A stretch of 64,000 nt of DNA from an uncultured Gemmatimonadales bacterium (GTDB lineage Bacteria; Gemmatimonadota; Gemmatimonadetes; Gemmatimonadales; GWC2-71-9), in contig CAMYLY010000004.1 in assembly GCA_947259405.1 (NCBI GenBank), positions 411,198 through 475,197 on the forward strand. Direction: 5' to 3'. Position numbers and translations under genes: made by a program. Shown one piece after another: positions 17,582-26,104 of the stretch (position 1 is the first letter of the stretch; the number at the start of each line of letters is the position of its first letter). Under the pieces are notes generated by a model that ran no database searches, was not told where the DNA came from, and saw only the letters and a program-made list of their open reading frames with translations.

Positions 17582-17593
17582 GGTGAGGCGTGC

Positions 17594-20500
17594 CTATGGT
17601 GTGCCGCCGGCGCCAGCCAGGTGTGCTTCGAGTAACCTGCGGCGTACGTGGGTGGGTGGGCGTTCGTACTCGTCCACGAATTCATCATATATCCGGCGAG
17701 CCCCGGCAACGTCGCCGATGCGGAGTTTGGCCACGACGCCGCCTTCGACGAGCAGCGTTGGAGAAATCCATCGAAGCGATTCCGCGCCCAATCGGTACGG
17801 CTCAGCGCGCCGGGGTGAGGCGAGACGGTCCACGAGGTTGGAGACGAGTTCGAAATCCCATGCGTCGAGCGCCGCATCGAATTCGACGGCTTGCCGCACG
17901 ATGTCCGGAGCGGACGTGTTATCCAGGTAGGTTCGCACGGTGGCGAAGAACGCCGAATCCGCAACGCCAGTGATGCCACTACTCCGGTCGGCGTGGATGA
18001 CCCGATATTGGCTGAGCCAAAACCACCAATCCTCCTGCGGGGCTGCGGCCTCGAGCATCTCGTGCCAGCGTTCGTGGAAGAATCTTCCCTCTCTGAGGTC
18101 GTCCGGCCAATCCGACACTGGGGGAGGTGTTCCATCGAGTGAACGGAAATATGCGGCAGCGCTTCGCGCGTGCAGCCGTCCGATGTTAGCGCTCGCCGGT
18201 CGGGTGTCGGTGAGAGCGGTGAGGGTATCGTGACCCAGCGCCGCGGCGATGTTGAATCCCTCGGTTCCGAGATTCACGAATCCGTCCGCCAACGCGTTTG
18301 CGAAGCGGGTGCGCTCCGCATGAAGCTCGAGGAATGGGTAGTAATCTGAGTTGGGTTGATCCCAACGTTCGAGAATGGGGGCCAGGACGGCCGCATCAGT
18401 CAACCGGACTGCCCCGAGATCGTCCGGGAGGAGCGGACGGACGTGACACAGGTCCTGCCCAAGCGCTGGGAACGACAACACAGACCAGTCAGGCTCTCCC
18501 ATAGTCGCGGCGTTGCTCGCGACGATTAGCAGGTCACCACTACTCGTTTGAAACACGGTGAATGCGTTGAACACACGTCCCACGGCTGACAGCACCGTCA
18601 AAACCAAGTCGTCGTCCATCTCGTACAACTGGAACCATTGACCGAACACCCCGCCCTCACTGAGGTGTCGACTGACACGACCATAGAACTCGACCGTAAA
18701 GAGGCTTGCGACCCCACTAACCCAGGGATTCGACGGGGTCGCCACAATCACGTCATAAAGTTCGTCACCGGCCGCGAAGTACGTTCGCGCGTCTTCGACC
18801 ACAATTCGCGAGCGTTCGTCGTCGAACACACGCTCGTTGGCCGGGTAGAGGTGCGTCGATCCGTACACCATCTGTGGCTCGATTTCGATGGTCACCACCT
18901 CTTCGAGCCGGGGATCGCCCAGCAAGATGTGCCCCGACATGCCGGTACCGTGCCCGATCACGGCGCCGCGGCGTGGGCTCGTCGCGTGCGCGAGGGTGAT
19001 GAGAGGTCCAAGTGTCTGCGTCGCAATGTCGCCAGAGATCGCCTCGCGGCGGACATTTCGCTCGCAGCGGTCGAGCCATGACGTGGGGATCGATCCATCC
19101 GCCTTTCCATTCGTAGCGACCACGAGCCGCGGCGGATCGGACGTGCGATAGGTTGCGACGCTGGCCGTGCGACCGTCGCGGTAGAACTCCACTTCCTCGA
19201 GCCAGGTCGGCCGGGGTGTGCCATAGCGGAAGACGCCGCCTGCACGGATCCCCGGGTCCACCCCACGGACCAGGAACGTGAGCACAACGAGTCCCACAGT
19301 AGCAACGGCAACGCCATAGCCGAACGTTGGTCGACGGAGCCGCGACCGACTGGCGGTGACGAGAAGGACGATGCCCAAGGCCATGTCGAGCGTTGCCGCA
19401 ATGATCAGAAGGCGCCGTACACCCACCAATGGCATTATCAAGAGTGCGGCAAGCGCGACGCCCACGATGGCGCCGATAGTATTCACGCTGTACACCTCGC
19501 CGATTCCCTTCTCGCCTTCGCCACCCACCACGAGGATGCGAGTGATGAGCGGCAATGTCATACCGGCGCAGATGGTCGACGGAAGCATCACCGCAAGGCT
19601 TGCCGCGTACTTACCAAGCGAGAATCCGGTGTACCCGGCATCGGTCCGCGTGAACGTCTGCAAGAGCCAGGCGACCCATTCGAATGTCCACCCGTACAAG
19701 GGGAGCGTGGCGATCGCGGCGAGTCCCATCGCCCATTGCACGATGCCCAAGGTGTGAAGCGGCTGCTGCAATCGATCGGCGCGACTGCGGATCCAAAATG
19801 CACCCAGTGCCATTCCAAAGATGAATGCGGAGAGCATGATCTCGAACGAGTGGGTGGCAGACCCCAGCACGAGCGAGAGCATACGGATCCATGCGATTTC
19901 GTACCCGAATGACGCGACGGCCGTGCCGAAGGCTACGATCAAGAGCAGCCGTCGCAGACGGTCGAGCGTCAGGCCCGTTGACGCCGTCGCCGTATCTGCG
20001 ACGGGCGTGGCAGTGGCGTGCTCGGTCCCGGCGGGTACGACTCGGGCAATGCCGAACGCGATCCCTGCGACGACAAGGTTGACGACGGCGGCGGTGAGAA
20101 CAGTGCCGGGTAGGCCGCCGACCGCGAGCAGATAGAACCCGGCAATCAGGACGCCGGCTGCCGCCCCGATATTGTTGGTGAAGTACAGCAGGCCGAGGAC
20201 GTGGCCTGGTGCACGCGGCATGCGTCGGATGATCGCTGCCGCCATGAGGGGGAAGGTGGTGCCGAGTAGCACGGCTTGCGGGAGAATGAGGACTGCGGCG
20301 AGCGTCCACTTGATGCCACCGAGCACCAAGCCGGTCCCGACAGCTGGGAAGATCACGTCATAGGCGAAACCAGTCGTGCCGACAAAAACGGGGTGAAACG
20401 CCAGCCCAAGCAGGGCAATCGCGAGCTCGGCGCCGGCATAGAGCAGCAGGGGATCTCGAAACCGTTCGGAGTATTTTCCCGCCGCACCCGCGCCGATAGC

Positions 20501-20647
20501 CATCCCACCCAGGAAGATTCCAAGTACCAGCACCTGGGCGTACGCGCTGTGGCCGACGAACAGTGCGAGATACCGCGACCATACGGATTCGTAGATCAGG
20601 CCTGCGGCACCCGACAGGGTGAAGATGACGTACGCCAGCGCGATCAT
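17594..20647 (-). CDS. Fused MFS-like transporter / spermidine synthase-like protein
   Basis: A 1017-aa protein. About 12-14 membrane segments cover residues 1-460, with an MFS-like pattern. A soluble spermidine-synthase-like Rossmann domain covers about 500-760: GHGTGMSGHILLGD nucleotide loop, VVTIEIEP acidic residue, RIVVEDARTYF and VIVATPSNPWVSG. A helical C-terminal part of about 250 residues follows. In true polyamine synthases the last motif carries catalytic Asp; here it is TPSNPW, so aminopropyl transfer is not assured. Family fusions are common but unassigned. It ends 12 bp upstream of the SRAP gene and shares its strand. Confidence 0.87.
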   Translation of the reverse strand: MIALAYVIFTLSGAAGLIYESVWSRYLALFVGHSAYAQVLVLGIFLGGMAIGAGAAGKYSERFRDPLLLYAGAELAIALLGLAFHPVFVGTTGFAYDVIFPAVGTGLVLGGIKWTLAAVLILPQAVLLGTTFPLMAAAIIRRMPRAPGHVLGLLYFTNNIGAAAGVLIAGFYLLAVGGLPGTVLTAAVVNLVVAGIAFGIARVVPAGTEHATATPVADTATASTGLTLDRLRRLLLIVAFGTAVASFGYEIAWIRMLSLVLGSATHSFEIMLSAFIFGMALGAFWIRSRADRLQQPLHTLGIVQWAMGLAAIATLPLYGWTFEWVAWLLQTFTRTDAGYTGFSLGKYAASLAVMLPSTICAGMTLPLITRILVVGGEGEKGIGEVYSVNTIGAIVGVALAALLIMPLVGVRRLLIIAATLDMALGIVLLVTASRSRLRRPTFGYGVAVATVGLVVLTFLVRGVDPGIRAGGVFRYGTPRPTWLEEVEFYRDGRTASVATYRTSDPPRLVVATNGKADGSIPTSWLDRCERNVRREAISGDIATQTLGPLITLAHATSPRRGAVIGHGTGMSGHILLGDPRLEEVVTIEIEPQMVYGSTHLYPANERVFDDERSRIVVEDARTYFAAGDELYDVIVATPSNPWVSGVASLFTVEFYGRVSRHLSEGGVFGQWFQLYEMDDDLVLTVLSAVGRVFNAFTVFQTSSGDLLIVASNAATMGEPDWSVLSFPALGQDLCHVRPLLPDDLGAVRLTDAAVLAPILERWDQPNSDYYPFLELHAERTRFANALADGFVNLGTEGFNIAAALGHDTLTALTDTRPASANIGRLHARSAAAYFRSLDGTPPPVSDWPDDLREGRFFHERWHEMLEAAAPQEDWWFWLSQYRVIHADRSSGITGVADSAFFATVRTYLDNTSAPDIVRQAVEFDAALDAWDFELVSNLVDRLASPRRAEPYRLGAESLRWISPTLLVEGGVVAKLRIGDVAGARRIYDEFVDEYERPPTHVRRRLLEAHLAGAGGTP

Positions 20648-20747
20648 CGTGACATGGACCTCCGTGGTCCCAATATATCCGTCGCGACCATCGGATCATG
20701 GGCGCCTTGTCACGACCCTTGCTCTTGGCGAAGTTTCTTCCCCTTCA

Positions 20748-20819
<72 letters not shown>

Positions 20820-21180
20820 CTACGCGAGCTGCGTCGTGCCTCATTCACCACCCCGCAGGACCACCCTGGATGGGACAGACGGGCTGGTGAGACAGATGGG
20901 ACCACGCCCAATTCTCCTCTGTCCCTTCCGTCTCGGGGACGGCGTGCCGTTGATTCACTCAAGCGACTTCATCACGCTGCGTGCTGTCGTTTCCTCGCAC
21001 GCTGGCTACGCGCGCCACATCTTATACCCCTTGGTCGCCATCACCGTGCGCCGCTCGTTGGCCCTCGCCGATCGCTATGAGCCCGATGCTGACGCTGAAG
21101 GAAATGATGATTCCAGAACTCATGTTTCAGACAGAAGACTGCACCGCGGCAGCAGGGATGGGTGGCGGGGAGGTGCTCGC
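20820..21180 (+). other. Non-coding stretch after tRNA-Cys
   Basis: No convincing gene. A frame of 32-35 codons (ATG at 21077 or 21086) ends in a TGA overlapping the GTG at 21181, but it lacks a good ribosome-binding site and a recognisable product. GGGGAGG at about 21170-21176 serves the following gene. No clear tRNA terminator is visible. Confidence 0.4.
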
Positions 21181-21585
21181 GTGACCGAACACGCCCGACG
21201 GCCGATCAAGTTCCTCCGAGCACAGGTGGACGTTGTGCCTGATGAGCGCTGTGAGGCGACGGTAGAAGTCGAGGCCCAAGGCGCGGGCACCTTCACAGGT
21301 ACAGCGCAAGGCGGGGTTGGCCAAGTCGACCAGTTACGGGCGGTCGCTCGCGCGACCTCCGACGCCCTGTCAGATGCGTTCGAAGCCCAAGGGGCGCAAG
21401 TTCGCGTCGTGAGCGTGCAGCTGGTCGAGACGGTCACACAAACGGCCGTGGTCGTGTCGCTGGCGGCGTCCAAGGGAACGATTACGCGATCGCTGCTCGG
21501 AGTCTGCGATGGCACCAAGGATCCCGCCACGGGAGCGGCATTGGCGGTGCTGAACGCGACGAATCGGTTTTTGGGACCAGGATGA
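21181..21585 (+). CDS. Hypothetical alpha/beta protein, 134 aa
   Basis: A small soluble protein with alternating strands and helices: FLRAQVDVVPDERCEATVEVEAQG, then AQGGVGQVDQLRAVARATSDAL, VRVVSVQLVETV and TAVVVSLAASKG. The pattern resembles LeuA-allosteric/dsRBD-like small-domain folds, but no family is certain. GTG at 21181 is preferred because GGGGAGG lies 5 bp upstream and codon-like composition begins there; the longer frame back to 20836 reads through non-coding sequence. Confidence 0.65.
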   Translation: MTEHARRPIKFLRAQVDVVPDERCEATVEVEAQGAGTFTGTAQGGVGQVDQLRAVARATSDALSDAFEAQGAQVRVVSVQLVETVTQTAVVVSLAASKGTITRSLLGVCDGTKDPATGAALAVLNATNRFLGPG

Positions 21586-21604
21586 TGCTCCGAAACACCG
21601 TCGC

Positions 21605-21775
21605 TTAGGGCATCTCGGCCGCCTCGATCAGGTTTGCCTCGAGCAACCGCCCTCGCAGGTCGCAATCGCGAGTCCGTTTTGCGTTCAAGGGCACCGACTC
21701 GATTTCGGCGCTCGCCAAAACCACGCCTCCGCGGCGGACTCTCTCGCCAAATCCCGCACACGACACGCGGCGCAA
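21605..21775 (-). CDS. Candidate small ORF, 56 aa
   Basis: In the 309-bp space between convergent genes, a minus-strand frame runs from TTG at 21775 (GGGAG 5 bp upstream) to TAA at 21605. It has GC-rich third positions like real genes here. It ends LRGRLLEANLIEAAEMP. No family is recognised and the TTG start is weak, so it may be chance or the remnant of a longer gene. Confidence 0.3.
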   Translation of the reverse strand: MRRVSCAGFGERVRRGGVVLASAEIESVPLNAKRTRDCDLRGRLLEANLIEAAEMP

Positions 21776-21894
21776 GGCAACTCCCTGCCGACAAGAGGGT
21801 TACGAACATCGCTCGCCCGAATTCGGCGGTGCATTCCGAGGTTGTGTACGTCGTGCAGGAGCTTGGGGACGCCTTGCCGGAGCTCGGGAACGTC

Positions 21895-23331
21895 CTACCG
21901 TCCTACCGTCCCAGGCGACGTACCCGCCGCCGCCATACCCCGATTGAATGCCTCGGTGTTCATTGCCAGCATCGTGCAGTCGGCGCCGAGCTTGTCTTCC
22001 ATGACGCTGAGCAACGCCTCCGCAGGCAGGATCTCCGTCGCGGCCACGAACGCGCCCAGCGCGACGATGTTCTTGATGAGCCGCTTACCGATGTCCATCG
22101 CCGCCTCCGTACACGGAACACCGATCACCTTGACGCTTGTATCGAACGACGGAGGCTCGGGAATCACGGTACTGTCATAGACGATCACACCGCCGGGGCG
22201 TACCGCCGGTCCGAATTTTTCCAAACTCATCGGGTTGAATGCGATCAACGCGTGTGGCTCGGGACAAGACGGCGATAAGACTTCGCCGACGGCCATGCGA
22301 ATATCGGCATAGGATGTCCCGCCGCGTGACTCGGGACCGTAGCTCGGGATATAGGTCGAATCGAACCCCTCGTTGATTGCTGCCTTGTTGAGAAACGCGG
22401 CAATGGTCTGCGCGCCGTCCCCCCCCGACCCGGCAAACTTGACCCCGACTTCCAACTCGTCCATATGCGTTGGAAAGCCCGCGCCATAACGCGTGGGTTC
22501 ACGTTTCGGCACGCCAATGGTGTCCACCACGTGTTCGGCGTCGAACCGCGGCGGGTCAGGATGGAACCATGGTTCACGAGCCTCATCCTTCTTGACGCCG
22601 AGCGGGAAGACCGCCGTCATCGTTTCCTTGACCCACTGCTCGGACTCTACGGGTGTCATGTGCCAATGGGTCGGGCATTCGGAGAGAATCTCGATGAACG
22701 AAAGCCCGCGACCCTCCATCTGAAGCGTGAGCGCCTTTTTGATGGCTTTGTGCGCGCGGACCCGTTGCTTGTTGTCGTATAGTGCACACCGCTCGATGTA
22801 CATGGGCCCATCGAGTTGCGCGACAATCTCGGCCATGCGCATCGGTCCACCCTCCATGCGACCACGGCCGGAGGGTGACGTCGTCGTGCGCTGCTCCATC
22901 AGCGACGTCGGCGCCATCTGCCCGCCGGTCATCCCGTAGATGGCGTTGTTGATGAAGATGAACGTCATAGGGATTCCCAGTTGTGTCGCCTGCATGATCT
23001 CGGCGAGGCCGATGGACGCGAGATCGCCGTCACCTTGATAACTCACCACCACTGAATTCGGGTTGGCGAGTTTGTGTCCGAGGCCCACCGCCGGCGCGCG
23101 GCCGTGCGCGGCCTGCGTGTTCCCGACGTCCAGGTAGTAGTACATGAACACCGCACACCCCACTGGTGAGATCGCCACGGTGCGGTCTTCGATTCCCAGC
23201 TCGGTGATCGACTCGGCCAGGTACTTGTGGATCAGTCCGTGTCCGCAGCCCGCGCAGTAGTGGGTCGAAAGACCTTTCAAGCCCTCACCATGACTGTGTC
23301 GCGTGAAGCGCTCGTAGAAGACGCCGGTCAT
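21895..23331 (-). CDS. 2-oxoacid:ferredoxin oxidoreductase, fused beta-gamma subunit
   Basis: A 478-aa fusion. Residues 1-270 are the thiamine-pyrophosphate beta subunit: HYCAGCGHG, SPVGCAVFMYYYLD, YQGDGDLASIGLAE (TPP-binding GDG) and NNAIYGMTGGQ. Residues 300-465 are the gamma subunit: GVKFAGSGGDGAQTIAAFLNKAA and YGPESRGGTSYADI. It oxidatively decarboxylates a 2-oxoacid to acyl-CoA, reducing ferredoxin. Sequence motifs suggest 2-oxoglutarate or branched-chain 2-oxoacid as substrate, not resolved here. Its ATG overlaps the TGA of the alpha-subunit gene by four bases. Confidence 0.92.
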   Translation of the reverse strand: MTGVFYERFTRHSHGEGLKGLSTHYCAGCGHGLIHKYLAESITELGIEDRTVAISPVGCAVFMYYYLDVGNTQAAHGRAPAVGLGHKLANPNSVVVSYQGDGDLASIGLAEIMQATQLGIPMTFIFINNAIYGMTGGQMAPTSLMEQRTTTSPSGRGRMEGGPMRMAEIVAQLDGPMYIERCALYDNKQRVRAHKAIKKALTLQMEGRGLSFIEILSECPTHWHMTPVESEQWVKETMTAVFPLGVKKDEAREPWFHPDPPRFDAEHVVDTIGVPKREPTRYGAGFPTHMDELEVGVKFAGSGGDGAQTIAAFLNKAAINEGFDSTYIPSYGPESRGGTSYADIRMAVGEVLSPSCPEPHALIAFNPMSLEKFGPAVRPGGVIVYDSTVIPEPPSFDTSVKVIGVPCTEAAMDIGKRLIKNIVALGAFVAATEILPAEALLSVMEDKLGADCTMLAMNTEAFNRGMAAAGTSPGTVGR

Positions 23332-24743
23332 GACACCACCTCCTCAGCAAGCGCCGCAACCCGATCGACGATCTCCCGTTGCTGGGGCAGCACTCCTCCC
23401 AAACGCTGCACGTGGTCGATGCGCGGTGGCGCGAGGCCTCTCCGACTCAGCGCCATACGGAGTTCGTCCTCCAACTGCCCGGACCCGGCCTCAACCACAA
23501 CGACGCGCGGCTTGCGGGCAAGCGCTTCCGTGAGACCATCGACCGGGAATGGCCAGAGCGACACCGGTCGGAAGAGACCCACCTTTATGCCGCGCTCGCG
23601 GAGTTCCTTCACGGCGCCCTGTGCCATGCGTGCCGGTGTGTTGCATGCCACGATCAGCCACTCGGCGTCCTCGGTTTGGTGAGCGTCCCACCGTTGTTGC
23701 TCCTCGCTGATCCGACGGTACTTGTCGTTCAAATGCCGGTTGTGCGCTTCGAGGTCGGGTTCGTTCAGCAGGATGGAGGTGTGCAGGTTCCCGCGATGTG
23801 CCGCGTCGCCGTAGACGGCCCACGAGGGCAGACCGGGTTTGACGAGATGGTCGGGCAACGTCACACGACCGGCAATCTGGCCGAGGTATCCATCGCCGAC
23901 CACGATCACGGGGTTCCGGTATCGGAACGCGAGGTCGAACGCCTCCATCGTGAGGTCGAGCATTTCCTGTGGTGAAGCGGGGGCCAACACCAATGCATGG
24001 GTGTTGCCGTGTCCCAGGCCGCGACAGACCAACTTGATGTCGCCTTGTTCGGGACCGACGTTGCCCAAGCCCGGACCGCCGCGCATCACGTTGACGAACA
24101 CCGCGGGCAGCTCCGCGCCGATCATATAGGAGATGCCTTCCAGCATGAGGCTAAAGCCGGGTGACGACGTGAACGTCATGCTGCGTTGTCCGGCGCCGGC
24201 GCAGCCGTACAGCATGTTGGCCGTCGCCACCTCGCTCACCGCTTGTACGAAGAAGCCGCCCAAATCCGGCAGCAGGTTTGCCATCAGCTCCGCACCTTCG
24301 GTCGAAGGTGTGATGGGATATCCGAAGAAGTGACGGCACCCGCCCAGCACCGCGCCGATCGCCGATGCGTGCGTGCCTTTGAGAACCATTGGTTCGAGCG
24401 CGGGCAATGGAACGCGCTCGTCGGGAACGGTCTCAGGGGTGGGGCGACGGTCTCGTTCCTCGTCGAAGAACGTGAACGGGTCGCTCAGCACCATGTCGTT
24501 GGTATCGAGCCCCCTCGGCAGTGGCATCAGGCCCTTCGGTTCTGGGCACGCCTCGAGGCAGAGGCCGCAGTAGTTGCAGTGCTCGAGATCCACGACCACC
24601 GGTGTCAGCCCAGTGACGGGATCGACCTCCGTGCCTTCTTCGATGCAGTGCTGGGGGCAGGATTCGATGCAGCGCCCACATGCCTTGCACAGCATGGGGA
24701 ACATGAAGGGCGTCGGCTTGAACTTCTTGCTTGGAATGACCAT
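23328..24743 (-). CDS. 2-oxoacid:ferredoxin oxidoreductase, fused ferredoxin-delta/alpha subunit
   Basis: A 471-aa fusion. Residues 1-75 are a two-cluster ferredoxin (CKACGRCIESCP and CNYCGLCLEACP). Residues 120-460 are the alpha subunit, with GCRHFFGYPITPSTEGAELM, VSEVATANMLYGCAGAG and SSPGFSLMLEGISYMIGAELP. With the next gene it makes a two-polypeptide, four-domain oxygen-sensitive enzyme. A copy of the 16-bp element found upstream of the dormancy genes lies 55 bp before its ATG, so low-oxygen control is likely. GGGAGG lies about 10 bp upstream of the start. Confidence 0.92.
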   Translation of the reverse strand: MVIPSKKFKPTPFMFPMLCKACGRCIESCPQHCIEEGTEVDPVTGLTPVVVDLEHCNYCGLCLEACPEPKGLMPLPRGLDTNDMVLSDPFTFFDEERDRRPTPETVPDERVPLPALEPMVLKGTHASAIGAVLGGCRHFFGYPITPSTEGAELMANLLPDLGGFFVQAVSEVATANMLYGCAGAGQRSMTFTSSPGFSLMLEGISYMIGAELPAVFVNVMRGGPGLGNVGPEQGDIKLVCRGLGHGNTHALVLAPASPQEMLDLTMEAFDLAFRYRNPVIVVGDGYLGQIAGRVTLPDHLVKPGLPSWAVYGDAAHRGNLHTSILLNEPDLEAHNRHLNDKYRRISEEQQRWDAHQTEDAEWLIVACNTPARMAQGAVKELRERGIKVGLFRPVSLWPFPVDGLTEALARKPRVVVVEAGSGQLEDELRMALSRRGLAPPRIDHVQRLGGVLPQQREIVDRVAALAEEVVS

Positions 24744-24798
24744 AGGAGGGACCTCCCAGTCCTGCGTGGAAGGTCCCGTTTGGGGGGTGATCCTCCGG

Positions 24799-24814
24799 TG
24801 AAGCCCTCTTTAAG
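24799..24814 (-). promoter_or_regulatory. 16-bp regulatory element upstream of ferredoxin oxidoreductase operon
   Basis: The plus strand reads TGAAGCCCTCTTTAAG, 55 bp upstream of the alpha-subunit start. It matches the dormancy-gene element TGAAR-N4-CYTTAAG. A second, weaker copy (TGAAG, four bases, CTTAA) is at 24827-24840, 28 bp away. The first overlaps a 6-bp hairpin (24802-24807 with 24813-24818) followed by five T on the plus strand. That hairpin could act as a plus-strand terminator, but no plus-strand gene precedes it. Confidence 0.6.
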
Positions 24815-24836
24815 GGCTCCTTTTTATGAAGTCTTC

Positions 24837-26024
24837 TTAATTACCTCCGCGCGGCCAGGGTGCGCCCTGGTCCATGGTCGTCACGGGCCCCATGCCCTTG
24901 TACACGAATTTTTGAACGCGTTTGCCCTCATACGTCTCAGTCGTGAAGATGTTGCCGCGGGAGTCGGTGGCGATCGAATGCACTGCGAAGAACAAGCCGG
25001 GTTGTCGCCCCCCATCGCCAAAAGTCGTAAGGATCTCGAGCGACGCACGGTCCATGATGTACACCTTCATGTTCTTGCCGTCGGCGACGTACATGAAGCG
25101 CTGTGCGGGGTCCCTGGAAAACGCGATGTCCCAGGTCGAGCCGTCGCCGAGCGTCAATGGCGCGATGATCTTCTCGGTGACGAACGTGCCGTCGGTGCGG
25201 AAGACCTGTATGCGATCGTTGGGGCGGTCGCACACGTACACGAGCCCGTCATTCGACGGCTCGGCGCAATGCACGGGCGTACGGAACTGCTGTGCGAGCG
25301 CTGCAGTGGGATCGTACCGACCAATATCGGTGTCATCCGGCCGGTTTCCGTAGGCACCCCAATACCGTTTGATCTCTCCGGTGTTCGCGTCGAGAATGGC
25401 CACACGTCGGTTTCGGTAGCCGTCAGCGACGTAGGCCTCGTCGCCAGTCGCGTCGAACGAGATCTTCGCGACGCGCCCGAAGTGGTCCATGGCGTTGCTG
25501 TTGGTTTCCTGCCCGGGAATCCCGATCTCCATGAGGAACCGGCCGTCGCGCGTGAACTTGAGGATGTGAGAGTCGCCCGCGCCGTTCCCGCCAATCCAGA
25601 CGTTGTCTTTTGGGTCGATCGTGATCCCGTGATTCGAGGTCGGCCACGTGTAGCCTTCGGCCGGGCCACCCCAGCCGTTGATGTAGTTGCCCTCTGGGTC
25701 GAACTCGAGGATGTACGGGGCCGGTAAGCAGCATTCACCGGTTGGTGGGTCTGTGGAGGCTCCAATTTCGGTCCGCTCGTTGAGTGGCGCCTTGCGGTGG
25801 ATGATGAATACGTGGTCCCGCGAATCGACGCCCACGCCGACCGCCGATCCCAATACCCAGTGATTCGGCAGCGGCTTGGGCCAGAATGGATCCACCTCGA
25901 ACATCGGGGCCTCTTGCTCCTGGACCTTGCTTGCGTCGGCTGAGCGCTCGAGCGCCGTGGCCCCAATGGCGAGGGCTGCCGTGACGGCCACCAGGCCCGT
26001 GGCAATGAGCACGTTCTGTTGCAT
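24837..26024 (-). CDS. Secreted NHL-repeat propeller protein
   Basis: A 395-aa protein with a signal-anchor-like N-terminus (VLIATGLVAVTAALAIGATAL). Six NHL-type blades follow: HGITIDPKDNVWIGG, HILKFTRDGRFL, AYVADGYRNRRVAILD, VYVCDRPNDRIQVFRTDG, MYVADGKNMKVYIMD and HSIATDSRGNIFTTE. Such proteins are often annotated peptidylglycine-amidating lyase-like, but a catalytic role is not shown. ATG at 26024 is chosen because GGGGAGG lies 6 bp upstream; the longer frame adds non-homologous residues. It is divergent from the HupE-like gene. Confidence 0.83.
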   Translation of the reverse strand: MQQNVLIATGLVAVTAALAIGATALERSADASKVQEQEAPMFEVDPFWPKPLPNHWVLGSAVGVGVDSRDHVFIIHRKAPLNERTEIGASTDPPTGECCLPAPYILEFDPEGNYINGWGGPAEGYTWPTSNHGITIDPKDNVWIGGNGAGDSHILKFTRDGRFLMEIGIPGQETNSNAMDHFGRVAKISFDATGDEAYVADGYRNRRVAILDANTGEIKRYWGAYGNRPDDTDIGRYDPTAALAQQFRTPVHCAEPSNDGLVYVCDRPNDRIQVFRTDGTFVTEKIIAPLTLGDGSTWDIAFSRDPAQRFMYVADGKNMKVYIMDRASLEILTTFGDGGRQPGLFFAVHSIATDSRGNIFTTETYEGKRVQKFVYKGMGPVTTMDQGAPWPRGGN

Positions 26025-26104
26025 CGCCGCCTCCCCAAAGAAATGCTGGGCTCCCTGGGCCCGCTGTCGGACCAGGGTCGATGCGGATAGACTATCCCCC
26101 CGGC

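Noticed and set aside
21077-21184. A 32-35-codon plus frame ending in a stop that overlaps the GTG at 21181
   Set aside because: The overlap is attractive, but there is no good ribosome-binding site and no similarity to anything known; noted inside the non-coding entry only.
24802-24827. Hairpin plus T-run read as an intrinsic terminator
   Set aside because: It faces the plus strand where no gene ends. It coincides with the 16-bp element, which explains the symmetry better.
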